Assembly: GCA_900545075.1 (NCBI GenBank)
Contig: UQXT01000082.1
Location: 1-8,819, forward strand
Reading direction: 5' to 3'
Length of the DNA: 8,819 bases
Source of the DNA: an uncultured Collinsella sp.
GTDB lineage: Bacteria > Actinomycetota > Coriobacteriia > Coriobacteriales > Coriobacteriaceae
Below the pieces are notes generated by a model, which made no database searches, was not told the DNA's origin, and worked only from the letters and a program-made list of their open reading frames with translations. How positions within the stretch are numbered: position 1 is the first letter of the stretch; each line of letters begins with the position of its first letter. The translations under genes and the position numbers were made by a program. Positions 1 through 7,687 of the stretch are shown piece by piece.

Positions 1-161
1 CCTTTGTGCCGTACAGCATGCTCGACCAAAACTACGACGCGTGCGCCAGCAAGGTTAAACAGAAGCTAACCATCCATGGCGCCACCCACGCCAAGAGCGC
101 GCAAGTTGACCCCGAGCTCTACTGGAACACAGTCAACAACTTCCTCGACGAGTATTTTTAG
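1..161 (+). CDS. alpha/beta hydrolase, C-terminal fragment (5' end outside window)
   Basis: An open frame enters from the left edge (first full codon at position 3) and ends at TAG 159-161, giving 52 residues. The segment TIHGATHAKS followed by DPELYWNTVNNFLDEYF matches the end of serine alpha/beta hydrolases: a short strand, the catalytic histidine in a G-A-x-H-A-x-S context (here His29 of the fragment, codon 87-89), then an amphipathic final helix. Known of the family: this histidine completes a Ser-Asp-His triad in esterases, lipases and S33-type peptidases. The nucleophile and acid residues lie outside the window, so the substrate cannot be judged. The gene converges on the DUF362 gene to its right, with a shared terminator-like hairpin between them. 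Family assignment rests only on this C-terminal pattern. Confidence 0.7.
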   Translation, partial: FVPYSMLDQNYDACASKVKQKLTIHGATHAKSAQVDPELYWNTVNNFLDEYF

Positions 162-197
162 GCAAAAAGCAACGTCTGGGCCTTTATCTGACCCCTA

Positions 198-330
198 TTT
201 TCGGAAGTATGCGGCAAAATCTGGAACTGCCGACCAGACCGCAGTTTTACCAACAATTTATCAGGGGTTTTGTTGCCAAAAAATGTCGTGTGCTCGGCGG
301 TCTCGAAATTTGCCGCATACTTCCGGAAAA
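198..330. repeat. 133-bp intergenic element with long inverted ends
   Basis: The arm CGGAAGTATGCGGCAAA at 202-218 is repeated as an exact inverted copy at 309-325 (17 of 17 bases). Four more pairs extend it outward (TTTT 198-201 with AAAA 327-330, one G bulged). Inside are smaller inverted repeats: AACTGC 225-230 with GCAGTT 241-246, and CAACAA 251-256 with TTGTTG 270-275, the latter flanked by T and A runs that can also pair. The whole can fold into one long branched hairpin on either strand. No reading frame of note fits inside. Likely explanations are a MITE-like non-autonomous element, a structured RNA, or a processing/termination structure between converging genes. Target-site duplications are not evident. 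Confidence 0.6.
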
Positions 331-364
331 CCGCCCGCGAGCGCTGTGCTCACGGGCGGCTTTT
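331..364. terminator. bidirectional Rho-independent terminator
   Basis: The stem CCGCCCG (331-337) pairs with CGGGCGG (353-359). After one mismatch (338/352) it continues as GAGC (339-342) with GCTC (348-351), leaving a 5-base loop. The hairpin is followed by C then TTTT (361-364) on the plus strand and preceded by AAAA (327-330), which reads as a T run on the minus strand. It can therefore end transcription of both the plus-strand hydrolase and the minus-strand DUF362 gene, which stops at 412. The T tracts are short, so efficiency is uncertain. Confidence 0.75.
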
Positions 365-411
365 GCTCAACCAACGCTACAAAGGCGCTTGTTTTGTCCA
401 ATAGTTAGGTG

Positions 412-1617
412 CTACTTGACCTCAATGAGCTCGTACTTGCTCGTGCCCAGGCCGATCTTCTCGGCGTGTGCGATACAGGTGCGCCAGTCGGTGTCGGGAT
501 GCGTGATGCAGAAGGGGTCCTTGGCCTGCTCGCCCTCCAGATGCTCGTGGTTGTGCTCCATCTTGGCGGCGCTGTCGGTGAGCTCGGTGTTGGGCAGCGG
601 CTCGGATGCCATGACAGCATCGGCGCAGGCCTGGTCGATGGCGACCGGGTCGAAGCTCGCGAACATGCCGATATCGTTGACGATAGGCGTGTCGTTTTCG
701 GGATGGCAATCGCAGTTGGGGCTGATATCCATGGCAAGCGAGATATGGAAGCTCGGACGGCCGTCGACAACGGCCTTGGTGTACTCGGCGATCTTGCAGT
801 TGAGCACGTCGGCCGCGGCTTCATAGCCGGGCTTGATGGCGTCCTGATTGCACACGCCGATGCAGCGGCCGCAGCCCACGCAGCGATCGTGGTCGATGGC
901 AGCGACGTGGACCGTGCGGGTGTTGCCGTTGGCAAGCTCGCGCTCACGGGTGTCGTCAAACGAGATGGCGTTGTGCGCACAGATCTTTTCGCAGGCACGG
1001 CAGCCAACGCAGTGCTCGGTCGCGACGTTCGGCTTGCCGGCGGCATGCTGCTCCATCTTGCCGGCGCGGCTGCCGCCGCCCATGCCCAAGTTCTTCATGG
1101 CGCCGCCAAAGCCGGCCTGCTCATGGCCTTTAAAGTGCGTGAGGCTGATCACAATATCGGCATCCATGAGTGCCCGACCGATCTTGGCCTCGCGCACGTA
1201 CTCGCCGCCCTCGACCGGGATGAGCGCCTCGTCGGTACCCTTGAGGCCGTCGGCGATGATGATCTGGCAACCCGTGGCATACGGGGTAAAGCCGTTCTGA
1301 TAGGCGGTATCGATGTGCTCGAGCGCGTTTTTGCGGCTACCAACATAGAGCGTGTTGCAGTCGGTGAGGAAGGGCTTGCCACCCAGCTCCTTCACGACAT
1401 CCGCGACGGCGCGGGCGTAGTTGGGACGCAAAAAACTCAGGTTGCCCAGCTCGCCAAAGTGAATCTTGATGGCGACGAACTTGTTCTCAAAGTCGATCTG
1501 CTCGATACCGGCGTGACGAATGAGGCGCTTGAGCTTGTCGAGCTGGCTCTCGCGAGCATGCGTGCGCAGGTTGGTGAAGTACACCTTAGCGGGCGCTGCG
1601 GGTGCAGTTGCGGTCAT
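412..1617 (-). CDS. DUF362 domain-containing 4Fe-4S protein
   Basis: The product is 401 residues, a usual length for DUF362 proteins carrying a ferredoxin insert. A DUF362 core is interrupted by two ferredoxin motifs: C203-x2-C206-x2-C209-x3-C213 and C246-x2-C249-x2-C252-x3-C256, each followed by the typical A-I ending. These should bind two [4Fe-4S] clusters. Family-like stretches include the KIHFGE region (51-56), LTHFKGHEQAGFGGAMKNLGMG (about 159-180), the DISPNCDCHP region (298-306) and SFDPVAIDQACAD (321-333). No signal peptide or membrane segment is seen, so it is probably cytoplasmic. Known of the family: common in anaerobes, assumed to take part in electron transfer, precise reaction unknown. 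A short His-rich stretch (HNHEH, 355-359) lies near the C-terminus. Start: ATG at 1617 with GAGGGG eight bases upstream (1626-1631). It stands alone as a transcription unit, ending at the shared terminator at 331-364. Family is secure; function is not. Confidence 0.92.
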   Translation of the reverse strand: MTATAPAAPAKVYFTNLRTHARESQLDKLKRLIRHAGIEQIDFENKFVAIKIHFGELGNLSFLRPNYARAVADVVKELGGKPFLTDCNTLYVGSRKNALEHIDTAYQNGFTPYATGCQIIIADGLKGTDEALIPVEGGEYVREAKIGRALMDADIVISLTHFKGHEQAGFGGAMKNLGMGGGSRAGKMEQHAAGKPNVATEHCVGCRACEKICAHNAISFDDTRERELANGNTRTVHVAAIDHDRCVGCGRCIGVCNQDAIKPGYEAAADVLNCKIAEYTKAVVDGRPSFHISLAMDISPNCDCHPENDTPIVNDIGMFASFDPVAIDQACADAVMASEPLPNTELTDSAAKMEHNHEHLEGEQAKDPFCITHPDTDWRTCIAHAEKIGLGTSKYELIEVK

Positions 1618-1634
1618 AGATCTATCCCCTCGGT

Positions 1635-1658
1635 CTATATGTCGTTACAGACATAGAG
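1635..1658. promoter_or_regulatory. candidate operator dyad upstream of the DUF362 gene
   Basis: CTATATGTC (1635-1643) and GACATAGAG (1650-1658) form an inverted repeat with 8 of 9 positions matched around a 6-base centre; the inner TATGTC/GACATA arms are exact. It lies 18-41 bases upstream of the ATG at 1617, between the ribosome-binding site and the likely promoter. A weak minus-strand promoter can be proposed further upstream (TTGACT near 1690, TACCAT near 1662, spacing longer than ideal). The position suits a repressor site or a 5' UTR hairpin. No regulator in the window can be matched to it. Confidence 0.4.
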
Positions 1659-1701
1659 GATGGTACCCGCTAAAGTAGGGTCAAAGTCAAGCGCGAAACC
1701 G

Positions 1702-1784
1702 AGTCGTTGGGGACGTCCCTTTCCTGCCGGGCGGCGAAAGAATGTCCCCAGCGACTAGTCTTTAGGAACGTCCCCGATGACTAC
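1702..1784. repeat. cluster of three REP-like GGGGAC repeats
   Basis: Three copies of a unit with consensus AGTCRYYGGGGACRTYCYT are packed here: one on the plus strand from 1702, and two on the minus strand, from about 1756 and about 1784 reading leftward. The plus copy and the nearer minus copy pair over 12 of 13 bases (1702-1714 with 1744-1756). Further pairing CTTTC/GAAAG (1719-1723 with 1736-1740) and GCCG/CGGC (1726-1729 with 1732-1735) makes a long hairpin. The outermost minus copy begins at the TAG stop of the large permease. A fourth copy lies at 5264-5294. The pattern resembles REP/BIME sequences mobilised by RAYT (Y1) transposases in other bacteria; that link is inference. The hairpin could also help end transcription or protect the 3' end of the permease mRNA, but no T run follows it. 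Confidence 0.7.
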
Positions 1785-4447
1785 TCTTGGACTTTAAGGG
1801 CCTCGGCCAGGCTGACGCGCTTGATGGAGCGCGTGTGCAGGAGCGCCACGACCAGGTAGGTCGCAAAGCCAATGCCGACGCATGCAGCCATGGACCAAGC
1901 GGGCACGTAGATCTCGATATTGCCGTTGTAGGCGAGCAGCATCGAGCGGAAGATGGCCGTGAGCGAGCCAATAATGACCGGCAGGCTCAGCACGAGCGAC
2001 GCCACCACGCACAGCGTGATCGAGCGGATGTACAGATGCGAGATCTCGCTATCGCGATAGCCAAAGACTTTCATGTAGCTGATCGAACGGGCGCTGTGGT
2101 CGATCACAGCCTTGGTCAGCAGGTACATAAACAGCAGGAAGATAAACACCGCGAGCCCGACCATCATGCCGATCATTTTGCTCATCATGCCGATGAACTG
2201 GTCGCCCACGGCGCGCATGTCGTCGGGCGTGGTGTCGCCGGCAAAGTAACGAGCATCGAGGTCGAGCTTCTCATCGCTCGCATAGCCGTTGAAGTACGCG
2301 GCGTCGTTGCCGAACAGCTCGTTAAAGTCGTCGATACTCATATAGATATTCATGTCCGACTTTGAGCCCCAGGCACAGTCCTTGCCCGTGTACTCAAGGG
2401 AATAATGCTCGCCCTCGTACTTGTCGCCGAGCGTAACCTTCTGGCCCTCGCTCCAGCCAAACTTATCGAGCAGACCGCCGCCAAAGACGACGCGCCCATC
2501 GCCGACGTTGAGGTCTTTCCAGTAGCGCGAATCGGGCGAGATGCCGTAGATGGAAATCGTCTCCTCGCCATTTCCGTCGCCGCGGTCGTATTGCAGCTGA
2601 TAGACGGCGTATTTCTCGGCCTGAGCGATTGCGCCCGTACCGTTGTCGGTCGTATTGACCGGGTGGATATCGTCGTTGTCAGCGTCAATCTTAGAGGCCT
2701 TGTCAATTAGGTCGACAGCCTCATCGCGGTTGCAGCCGAGGGCATCGGCAAGATCGTCAAGGCGCGCGTAGAGCGCATCCTTCTTGTCCTGGACCTTGGC
2801 AAGCGCGTCCTGCGCCGCGGCCAGGCTCTCGACAGACGGAGCGCTGGTCGCAGCATCGGCTGCCGCCTGCGCCGCATCGGCCGCGTCGTCAAGCTCGTCA
2901 TCGGCATCCTGAGCGGCAGAAAGTAGCGCGCCGTCAACCGACTGCAAGCGCTCGAGTGCCGACCACTGCTCGCGCTCCTCGGCGTTGCCCTCGAGCTCCA
3001 GCGGAGCCTTGAGCGTGTACTGGTGCTCGGCGACCAGGCTCGTCTCGAGGTTGTCCGCATAGTGCGTCATCGTGGGCAGAATCGCCAGGCCAAAGAGCAG
3101 TAGCAGCGACGCAAACGCAATGCCCACGAAAAGCGTGGCGAAGTTGCCCAGATTGCGCAGGAAGACACGCAGACGGAAGCGGGAAACAAAACCCATGCGC
3201 TCCGGCAGTTGCATACCACGCTTGGTACCCGACTTGCCGCTCGCCTCGTGACGAAGGAACTGCAACGGCGTCTTGCCCATTTTGCGAAGCAGACCCACCA
3301 GCGTGATGAGGATGAGCGCGGCGGCGGGAACCACGGCGCACTTCACAAAGATCTCCCAGCTCCAGTACACCTGAAAGGGCGGCAGGCTGTACGAACCGTA
3401 ATAGAGGCTGCGCATGGGCTCGGTAAAGAACACAACGCCGAGCGCAGTGCCCAAAAGCGCCGCGACCACGCCCACGATGGCGGGAAGCGCAAGGTAGTGC
3501 AGCACGATCTCGCGTCGACGATAGCCGCTGGCGAGCAGCGTGCCGATGATGGCGCTCTCCTCCTCGATGGTGGCGTCGGTAAGGACCACAAAGACGAACG
3601 CCATGATCACGATGATGATGTCGAGCAGCGTCATCCACATCATGGAGTCGCCGTCCACGTCGTCACGCGCATAGCCAATGCCCTGATTGGAATCGGCATC
3701 GACCAGATCGTCCACGCGCGCATCGGCATCGGTCAGCGCCTCGACCATATCCTGCTCCGCATCGATGCGATCCGCGGTGGGGAGGTCGCGATCGGTAAAG
3801 ATAAAGGAGTAGGTGTAGGCAGGCGCGCCGCCGGCATCCTCGAGCGCGGCAAAGCCGGCGTCGGTGACCTCGGCCACGCCGTACGTGATGGTGTTCACCG
3901 TAAAGTCCGAATTGTTGAGGAACAGCGCCTGGCTATCGGGCTGGGTCATGATGCCGCAAATGGTGTAGGTGCGGCCCTCAAGCTCGACCTTATCGCCCAC
4001 GGCGAGGTCGTTGTTGGTGGCGAAGACACGGTCGATGGCCACCTCATCGTCCGCCTTGGGCTGCCTGCCTTCGCAGTAGGACGCGATATCGACCTTGGTG
4101 CGGTGCGCATAGGTGCGCAGCGTGCGCTTGGTGCCGTCGTCGCCGGCGGTCTTTTTGATGATGGCGTCGATGGAGAAATTCTTGTAGAACGTGACGCCGC
4201 CGACGTCGTCGGCTGCATCCTCGGCGGCCCTGAGTTGATCGTCGGTAGCCTCGAAGGAGGTGGTCACGCGGCCGTCCTCAATCGTGTACGCATCGCGCAT
4301 GTCGTCGATAAGGCAGCCGATGGAATGCGCCGCGAGCAAAAAGCCCGAGGTAAGGGCGATGCTTCCACACATAAGCAAAAAGATGCCCAGGTACTTGCCG
4401 ATATTGCGGCGCAGCTCGCGCGGGAGACGTTTTGCGAGAGGTGTCAT
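1781..4447 (-). CDS. FtsX-like ABC transporter permease (two FtsX halves)
   Basis: An 888-residue membrane protein, the permease partner of the ATPase just upstream. Eight likely membrane helices in a 4+4 pattern: about 20-42, a large outside domain (43-270), then 272-290, 318-342 and 366-387; next 436-460, a second outside domain (461-753), then 755-779, 808-836 and 852-871. This is two FtsX (type VII) units fused head to tail. The cytoplasmic loops after helices 2 and 6 (IGTLLASGYRRREI, YMKVFGYRDSEI) are the family's conserved ATPase-coupling regions. The second outside domain contains an Ala/Asp-rich helical stretch (about 488-582). Known of the family: such MacB-like systems do mechanotransmission or efflux (peptides, drugs, lipids, cell-wall hydrolase control); substrate unknown here. 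Start: ATG 4447 is preferred because AGGTGG (4452-4457) lies four bases before it; an in-frame TTG at 4462 would give 893 residues but has no good ribosome-binding site. Its stop TAG is part of a REP-like repeat. Confidence 0.93.
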   Translation of the reverse strand: MTPLAKRLPRELRRNIGKYLGIFLLMCGSIALTSGFLLAAHSIGCLIDDMRDAYTIEDGRVTTSFEATDDQLRAAEDAADDVGGVTFYKNFSIDAIIKKTAGDDGTKRTLRTYAHRTKVDIASYCEGRQPKADDEVAIDRVFATNNDLAVGDKVELEGRTYTICGIMTQPDSQALFLNNSDFTVNTITYGVAEVTDAGFAALEDAGGAPAYTYSFIFTDRDLPTADRIDAEQDMVEALTDADARVDDLVDADSNQGIGYARDDVDGDSMMWMTLLDIIIVIMAFVFVVLTDATIEEESAIIGTLLASGYRRREIVLHYLALPAIVGVVAALLGTALGVVFFTEPMRSLYYGSYSLPPFQVYWSWEIFVKCAVVPAAALILITLVGLLRKMGKTPLQFLRHEASGKSGTKRGMQLPERMGFVSRFRLRVFLRNLGNFATLFVGIAFASLLLLFGLAILPTMTHYADNLETSLVAEHQYTLKAPLELEGNAEEREQWSALERLQSVDGALLSAAQDADDELDDAADAAQAAADAATSAPSVESLAAAQDALAKVQDKKDALYARLDDLADALGCNRDEAVDLIDKASKIDADNDDIHPVNTTDNGTGAIAQAEKYAVYQLQYDRGDGNGEETISIYGISPDSRYWKDLNVGDGRVVFGGGLLDKFGWSEGQKVTLGDKYEGEHYSLEYTGKDCAWGSKSDMNIYMSIDDFNELFGNDAAYFNGYASDEKLDLDARYFAGDTTPDDMRAVGDQFIGMMSKMIGMMVGLAVFIFLLFMYLLTKAVIDHSARSISYMKVFGYRDSEISHLYIRSITLCVVASLVLSLPVIIGSLTAIFRSMLLAYNGNIEIYVPAWSMAACVGIGFATYLVVALLHTRSIKRVSLAEALKVQE

Positions 4448-4451
4448 GGCG

Positions 4452-4455
4452 CCAC

Positions 4456-4457
<2 letters not shown>
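4452..4457 (-). promoter_or_regulatory. ribosome-binding site deciding the FtsX permease start
   Basis: AGGTGG on the minus strand, four bases before ATG 4447. It overlaps the TAG stop of the ATPase gene (4456-4458), so translation of the permease is probably coupled to that of the ATPase. It argues for ATG 4447 over TTG 4462. Confidence 0.6.
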
Positions 4458-5181
<724 letters not shown>

Positions 5182-5192
5182 TGTTAGCCTTG

Positions 5193-5216
5193 TACTACTT
5201 TATGAGCGTAATAGTA
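5193..5216. promoter_or_regulatory. candidate operator dyad upstream of the MacB-type ABC operon
   Basis: TACTACT (5193-5199) and AATAGTA (5210-5216) form a dyad with 6 of 7 positions matched (TACTA/TAGTA exact) around a 10-base centre. It begins 12 bases upstream of ATG 5181, in the AT-richest stretch of the intergenic region. This is where a promoter for the operon is expected, although no good -35/-10 pair could be fixed. A dimeric repressor of GntR, TetR or MerR type is plausible; nothing in the window encodes one. Confidence 0.35.
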
Positions 5217-5263
5217 AACCTTGGCGAACTATTTTTGGGCGAGAGCGGGGATTTGTTTCAAGA

Positions 5264-5294
5264 CTAGTCGTTGGGGACGCTCTTAAATGACTAG
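5264..5294. repeat. REP-like GGGGAC repeat, fourth copy
   Basis: The unit runs CTAGTC (5264-5269) to GACTAG (5289-5294), an exact 6-base inverted repeat enclosing GTTGGGGACGCTCTTAAAT. Aligned with the minus-strand copy at 1784-1753 it matches over nearly the whole unit (TAGTC, GGGGACG, TAAA and GACTAG shared). It lies four bases past the TAG stop of the second ABC-2 permease gene (5299-5301) and separates that operon from the MacB-type operon. It could act as a weak 3' hairpin; no T run makes it a clear intrinsic terminator. Confidence 0.65.
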
Positions 5295-5298
5295 GTGG

Positions 5299-6504
5299 CT
5301 AGGCGCGGGATTTGGCGCGTGCGAGGGCGAAGCCTGCGGCGGCGATGGCCACGGCAAAGAGCACCGTGACGCCTAGGTCGCAGGCGATGTCGCTCAGCAC
5401 GGCAGACGTCAGATCCGAGGCAAGTGCCTTGCTGATCGCATCGTTCACCCAATATGTCGGCACAAAATGCGCCACGGTCTGCACGGCCGAACCCATGAGC
5501 GACAGCGGCATCCAGGCGCCGCCCAAAAACGTCATGAGCATGCCAAGCAAGTTGCCCACACCGTTGAGCAGCTCCTCGCGCGCACCCAGGCTCGAAAGGG
5601 CAAAGCTAACGGCCAGCGGCGTGCACGCCAGGGCAAACGTCGCCGCCAGCGCCAGACATACACGGCCCACGCCGACCTCGGCGACCGCGCCGGCAAAGCC
5701 CACGACGCCCATCATGCTCGACACAACCCAGATGCAGACGGTGAGCACGGCGGCGGCCGCAAGCACGGCAAGCGAACGCTGGCGCCCGGGGATTGGACCG
5801 GCATCCATGCGACGTACGCGCTCAGGCTCGTTCATGCCCGAGAACACCAGCCCCACCGACACGATGACCGACGAGATAATCGCGTACGCGCCAAAGTTGA
5901 AGTACGACTCGAGCGTGGCGGCGGCTGTCGAGTCAACCTTGACCTGCTCGATCTCGACCTTGGCGCGCTTCGCGGCCGCATGCTCGGCGGCCTTGGCAAC
6001 GTCGCCGCTAGAGGCGGCGGGCTCAAGTGCGGCTGCAGCGCCCGCGAGCGAGATCCAGCGCGAGGCCTCGGCAGACGAAAGCGCTGCCGCCATGGTGCCG
6101 GCACCGTAGGTCACATCGAGCTTGGGCAGGGACTCCCCCGCGCGGGCGGCTGCAACGAGGTTGTCCTCAAACCCCTCCGGGATAAAGAACACGCAGTCGG
6201 CACTGCCCTTGGCGCTGTTGCTCTTGGAGAGCGCGTCCGCAAGATCGTACGTATCGTCGCCGACGCCCGTGACCAGCTCAAAGCGCGAACCCAGATGCTT
6301 GGTAAGCGCACGCGAAAGGTCGCTGTCGTCGCGGTCGACCACGATCACGTTGGCATCGTAGGGCTTGTACTCGGTGAGCTGCGACGAGTTCCAGCTCACC
6401 GATGCCGCGATAAACACACCCATGAGCGAGATGAACACCGTGTAGATAAGCAGGTAGAACGGGTGCGCGAGCGCCATGCGAAGTGCGGTCTTAAAGGTGC
6501 TCAT
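5299..6504 (-). CDS. ABC-2 type transporter permease (second permease of the operon)
   Basis: A 401-residue permease of the ABC2_membrane_3 type. One N-terminal membrane helix (about 17-37) is followed by an outside domain (38-202) and five more helices (about 203-222, 245-268, 280-302, 314-334, 375-395). The FLGGAWMPLS stretch (327-335) and HFVPTYWVNDA (346-356) are typical of the last part of this fold, known from DrrB, YhgE and related exporters. The outside domain includes an Ala-rich helical segment (about 136-185). It most likely forms a heterodimer with the permease encoded upstream, driven by the ATPase at the head of the operon. Start: ATG 6504 has an excellent Shine-Dalgarno five bases upstream inside the preceding gene; an in-frame TTG at 6519 (406 residues) is less likely. 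The gene overlaps the previous one by 14 bases. Substrate unknown. Confidence 0.9.
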   Translation of the reverse strand: MSTFKTALRMALAHPFYLLIYTVFISLMGVFIAASVSWNSSQLTEYKPYDANVIVVDRDDSDLSRALTKHLGSRFELVTGVGDDTYDLADALSKSNSAKGSADCVFFIPEGFEDNLVAAARAGESLPKLDVTYGAGTMAAALSSAEASRWISLAGAAAALEPAASSGDVAKAAEHAAAKRAKVEIEQVKVDSTAAATLESYFNFGAYAIISSVIVSVGLVFSGMNEPERVRRMDAGPIPGRQRSLAVLAAAAVLTVCIWVVSSMMGVVGFAGAVAEVGVGRVCLALAATFALACTPLAVSFALSSLGAREELLNGVGNLLGMLMTFLGGAWMPLSLMGSAVQTVAHFVPTYWVNDAISKALASDLTSAVLSDIACDLGVTVLFAVAIAAAGFALARAKSRA

Positions 6505-7678
6505 AGCGGCTCCTTCCAAAGATCAGCGTGGCGGCGGCAACGAACAGCAGCGCCATAAGGACCAGTGCGCCGGCGCGAACGGCAAAGGGGCCCAGGTCCT
6601 CAAAGAAATACAGGCGGTTGAACATGTCGCAGATAAGCTTGACGGGGTTGAGCCAGCACTCGGCCGGGCAGGCGCGGGCGACGTCGTCGGCAAGCGCCAT
6701 CGCCGGCTCGCCGTAGAGCCCGGCAAACAGGGCACACGTGGTGGCAAAGCCTGTGAGGATGCCGGACTTGGATGCCTTGCCGCCCTTAACGGGAAGCGTG
6801 CCCACAAAGAGCCCCAGGCCCGTGGCGGCAAGCGCGGAAGCGGCACCGCCCACCAGGCACAGCCCCTCGCGCCCGCCAAAGTCAACGCCCACGACCAGGC
6901 GCACGTAGCCAATCGCGATCGTCATCGAGGCAAAGGAAACCAGCCACGAGCCCACAAAGATACCGGCTAGCAACGCCGTCTTGGAAAGACCGCCCACACA
7001 GCGACGCGCACCAAGGCCCGACAGATTGGGCTGCAGGTCGACGACACTCAAGGCGGCAAACTCGGCAGACATCATCGCGACCAGGCCAAAGAGCGCGTAG
7101 TAGTAGATGACCGTACCATCGGGCGTGGTGCGTGTCAGACTTACGCGGCGGGTGCCACCCTCGAGCGACAGGGCGCGCGCAACCGCCTCCGGGTCGGCGA
7201 GCGCCGCCGGGTTGTCCTGGGCAATCTGGCGCATGAGCTCGGCATTTTGCGTATACGAGCTTGCCACCGTCTCCAAAATGCTACGGTCGGTGAGCACCGA
7301 TGAGGCACGTGAGCTGTCGTAGCTCGATAGCAGCGTGAGCTTGGGTGCGCCTTCGGCGTCGACCGTATAGATGCCCGCGACCTCGCCGGCCTTAAGCGCA
7401 CGGTTCGCATCGGCTGCGTCGTCGCACTCGTGGATCTCGAGCAGTTGGTCGTCGCCTTCCTTGGCAAGCGACGTCGCCACATCCTTAAAGGTCGAGGCGT
7501 CCCAGGCCTCATCCACTACGACGGCCACCGGCACCGGGTCGACCGTGCCGTCGGAGCTCAGATTCGCAAACATAAACATGAACATCGTGGAAAGCGCGAC
7601 GGGAAAGATCGCGCCCCAGACCCACGTGCTCGGCCGGCGCAACAGCGCCTTGACCGTGGTGATGATGGTGTTGAACAT
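6491..7678 (-). CDS. ABC-2 type transporter permease (first permease of the operon)
   Basis: A 395-residue permease with the same overall plan as its downstream neighbour but little obvious sequence identity. Helix 1 is at about 18-38 and an outside domain spans 39-189. Further helices lie at about 190-210, 232-256, 272-294, 303-322 and 364-387. The N-terminal pattern (short cytoplasmic helix KALLRRPSTWVWGAIFPV, then an outside domain opening with PVAVVVDE) is typical of ABC2_membrane_3 exporters. The conserved WLNPVKLICDMFNRL segment (342-356) precedes the last helix. Start: ATG 7678 with a G-rich ribosome-binding site (AGGGGG) just upstream; it lies nine bases past the stop of the ATPase gene. 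Its last codons carry the ribosome-binding site of the next permease, so the two are probably made in a fixed ratio. Substrate unknown. Confidence 0.9.
   Translation of the reverse strand: MFNTIITTVKALLRRPSTWVWGAIFPVALSTMFMFMFANLSSDGTVDPVPVAVVVDEAWDASTFKDVATSLAKEGDDQLLEIHECDDAADANRALKAGEVAGIYTVDAEGAPKLTLLSSYDSSRASSVLTDRSILETVASSYTQNAELMRQIAQDNPAALADPEAVARALSLEGGTRRVSLTRTTPDGTVIYYYALFGLVAMMSAEFAALSVVDLQPNLSGLGARRCVGGLSKTALLAGIFVGSWLVSFASMTIAIGYVRLVVGVDFGGREGLCLVGGAASALAATGLGLFVGTLPVKGGKASKSGILTGFATTCALFAGLYGEPAMALADDVARACPAECWLNPVKLICDMFNRLYFFEDLGPFAVRAGALVLMALLFVAAATLIFGRSRYEHL
6510..6517 (-). promoter_or_regulatory. ribosome-binding site inside the preceding gene
   Basis: GGAAGGAG on the minus strand, five bases before ATG 6504. 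It lies within the last coding codons of the upstream permease, which indicates translational coupling and selects ATG 6504 over the in-frame TTG at 6519. Confidence 0.75.
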
Positions 7679-7687
7679 GGCCGCCCC

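Noticed and set aside
162..411. Possible CRISPR array or tRNA in the left intergenic region
   Set aside because: There are no regularly spaced direct repeats and no cloverleaf; the repeats are inverted and nested.
209..826. Open frame of 205 codons on the plus strand starting inside the inverted-end element
   Set aside because: It runs through the terminator hairpin and into the complement of the DUF362 gene, with no motif or ribosome-binding site support.
409..1656. Long open frame of 415 codons on the plus strand opposite the DUF362 gene
   Set aside because: It mirrors a gene with clear ferredoxin motifs. Its translation is low-complexity and matches no family, as expected from the complement of high-GC codons.
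5467..6558. Open frame of 363 codons on the plus strand opposite the second ABC-2 permease
   Set aside because: The His/Arg/Gly-rich translation lacks domains and is a complement shadow of a recognised membrane protein.
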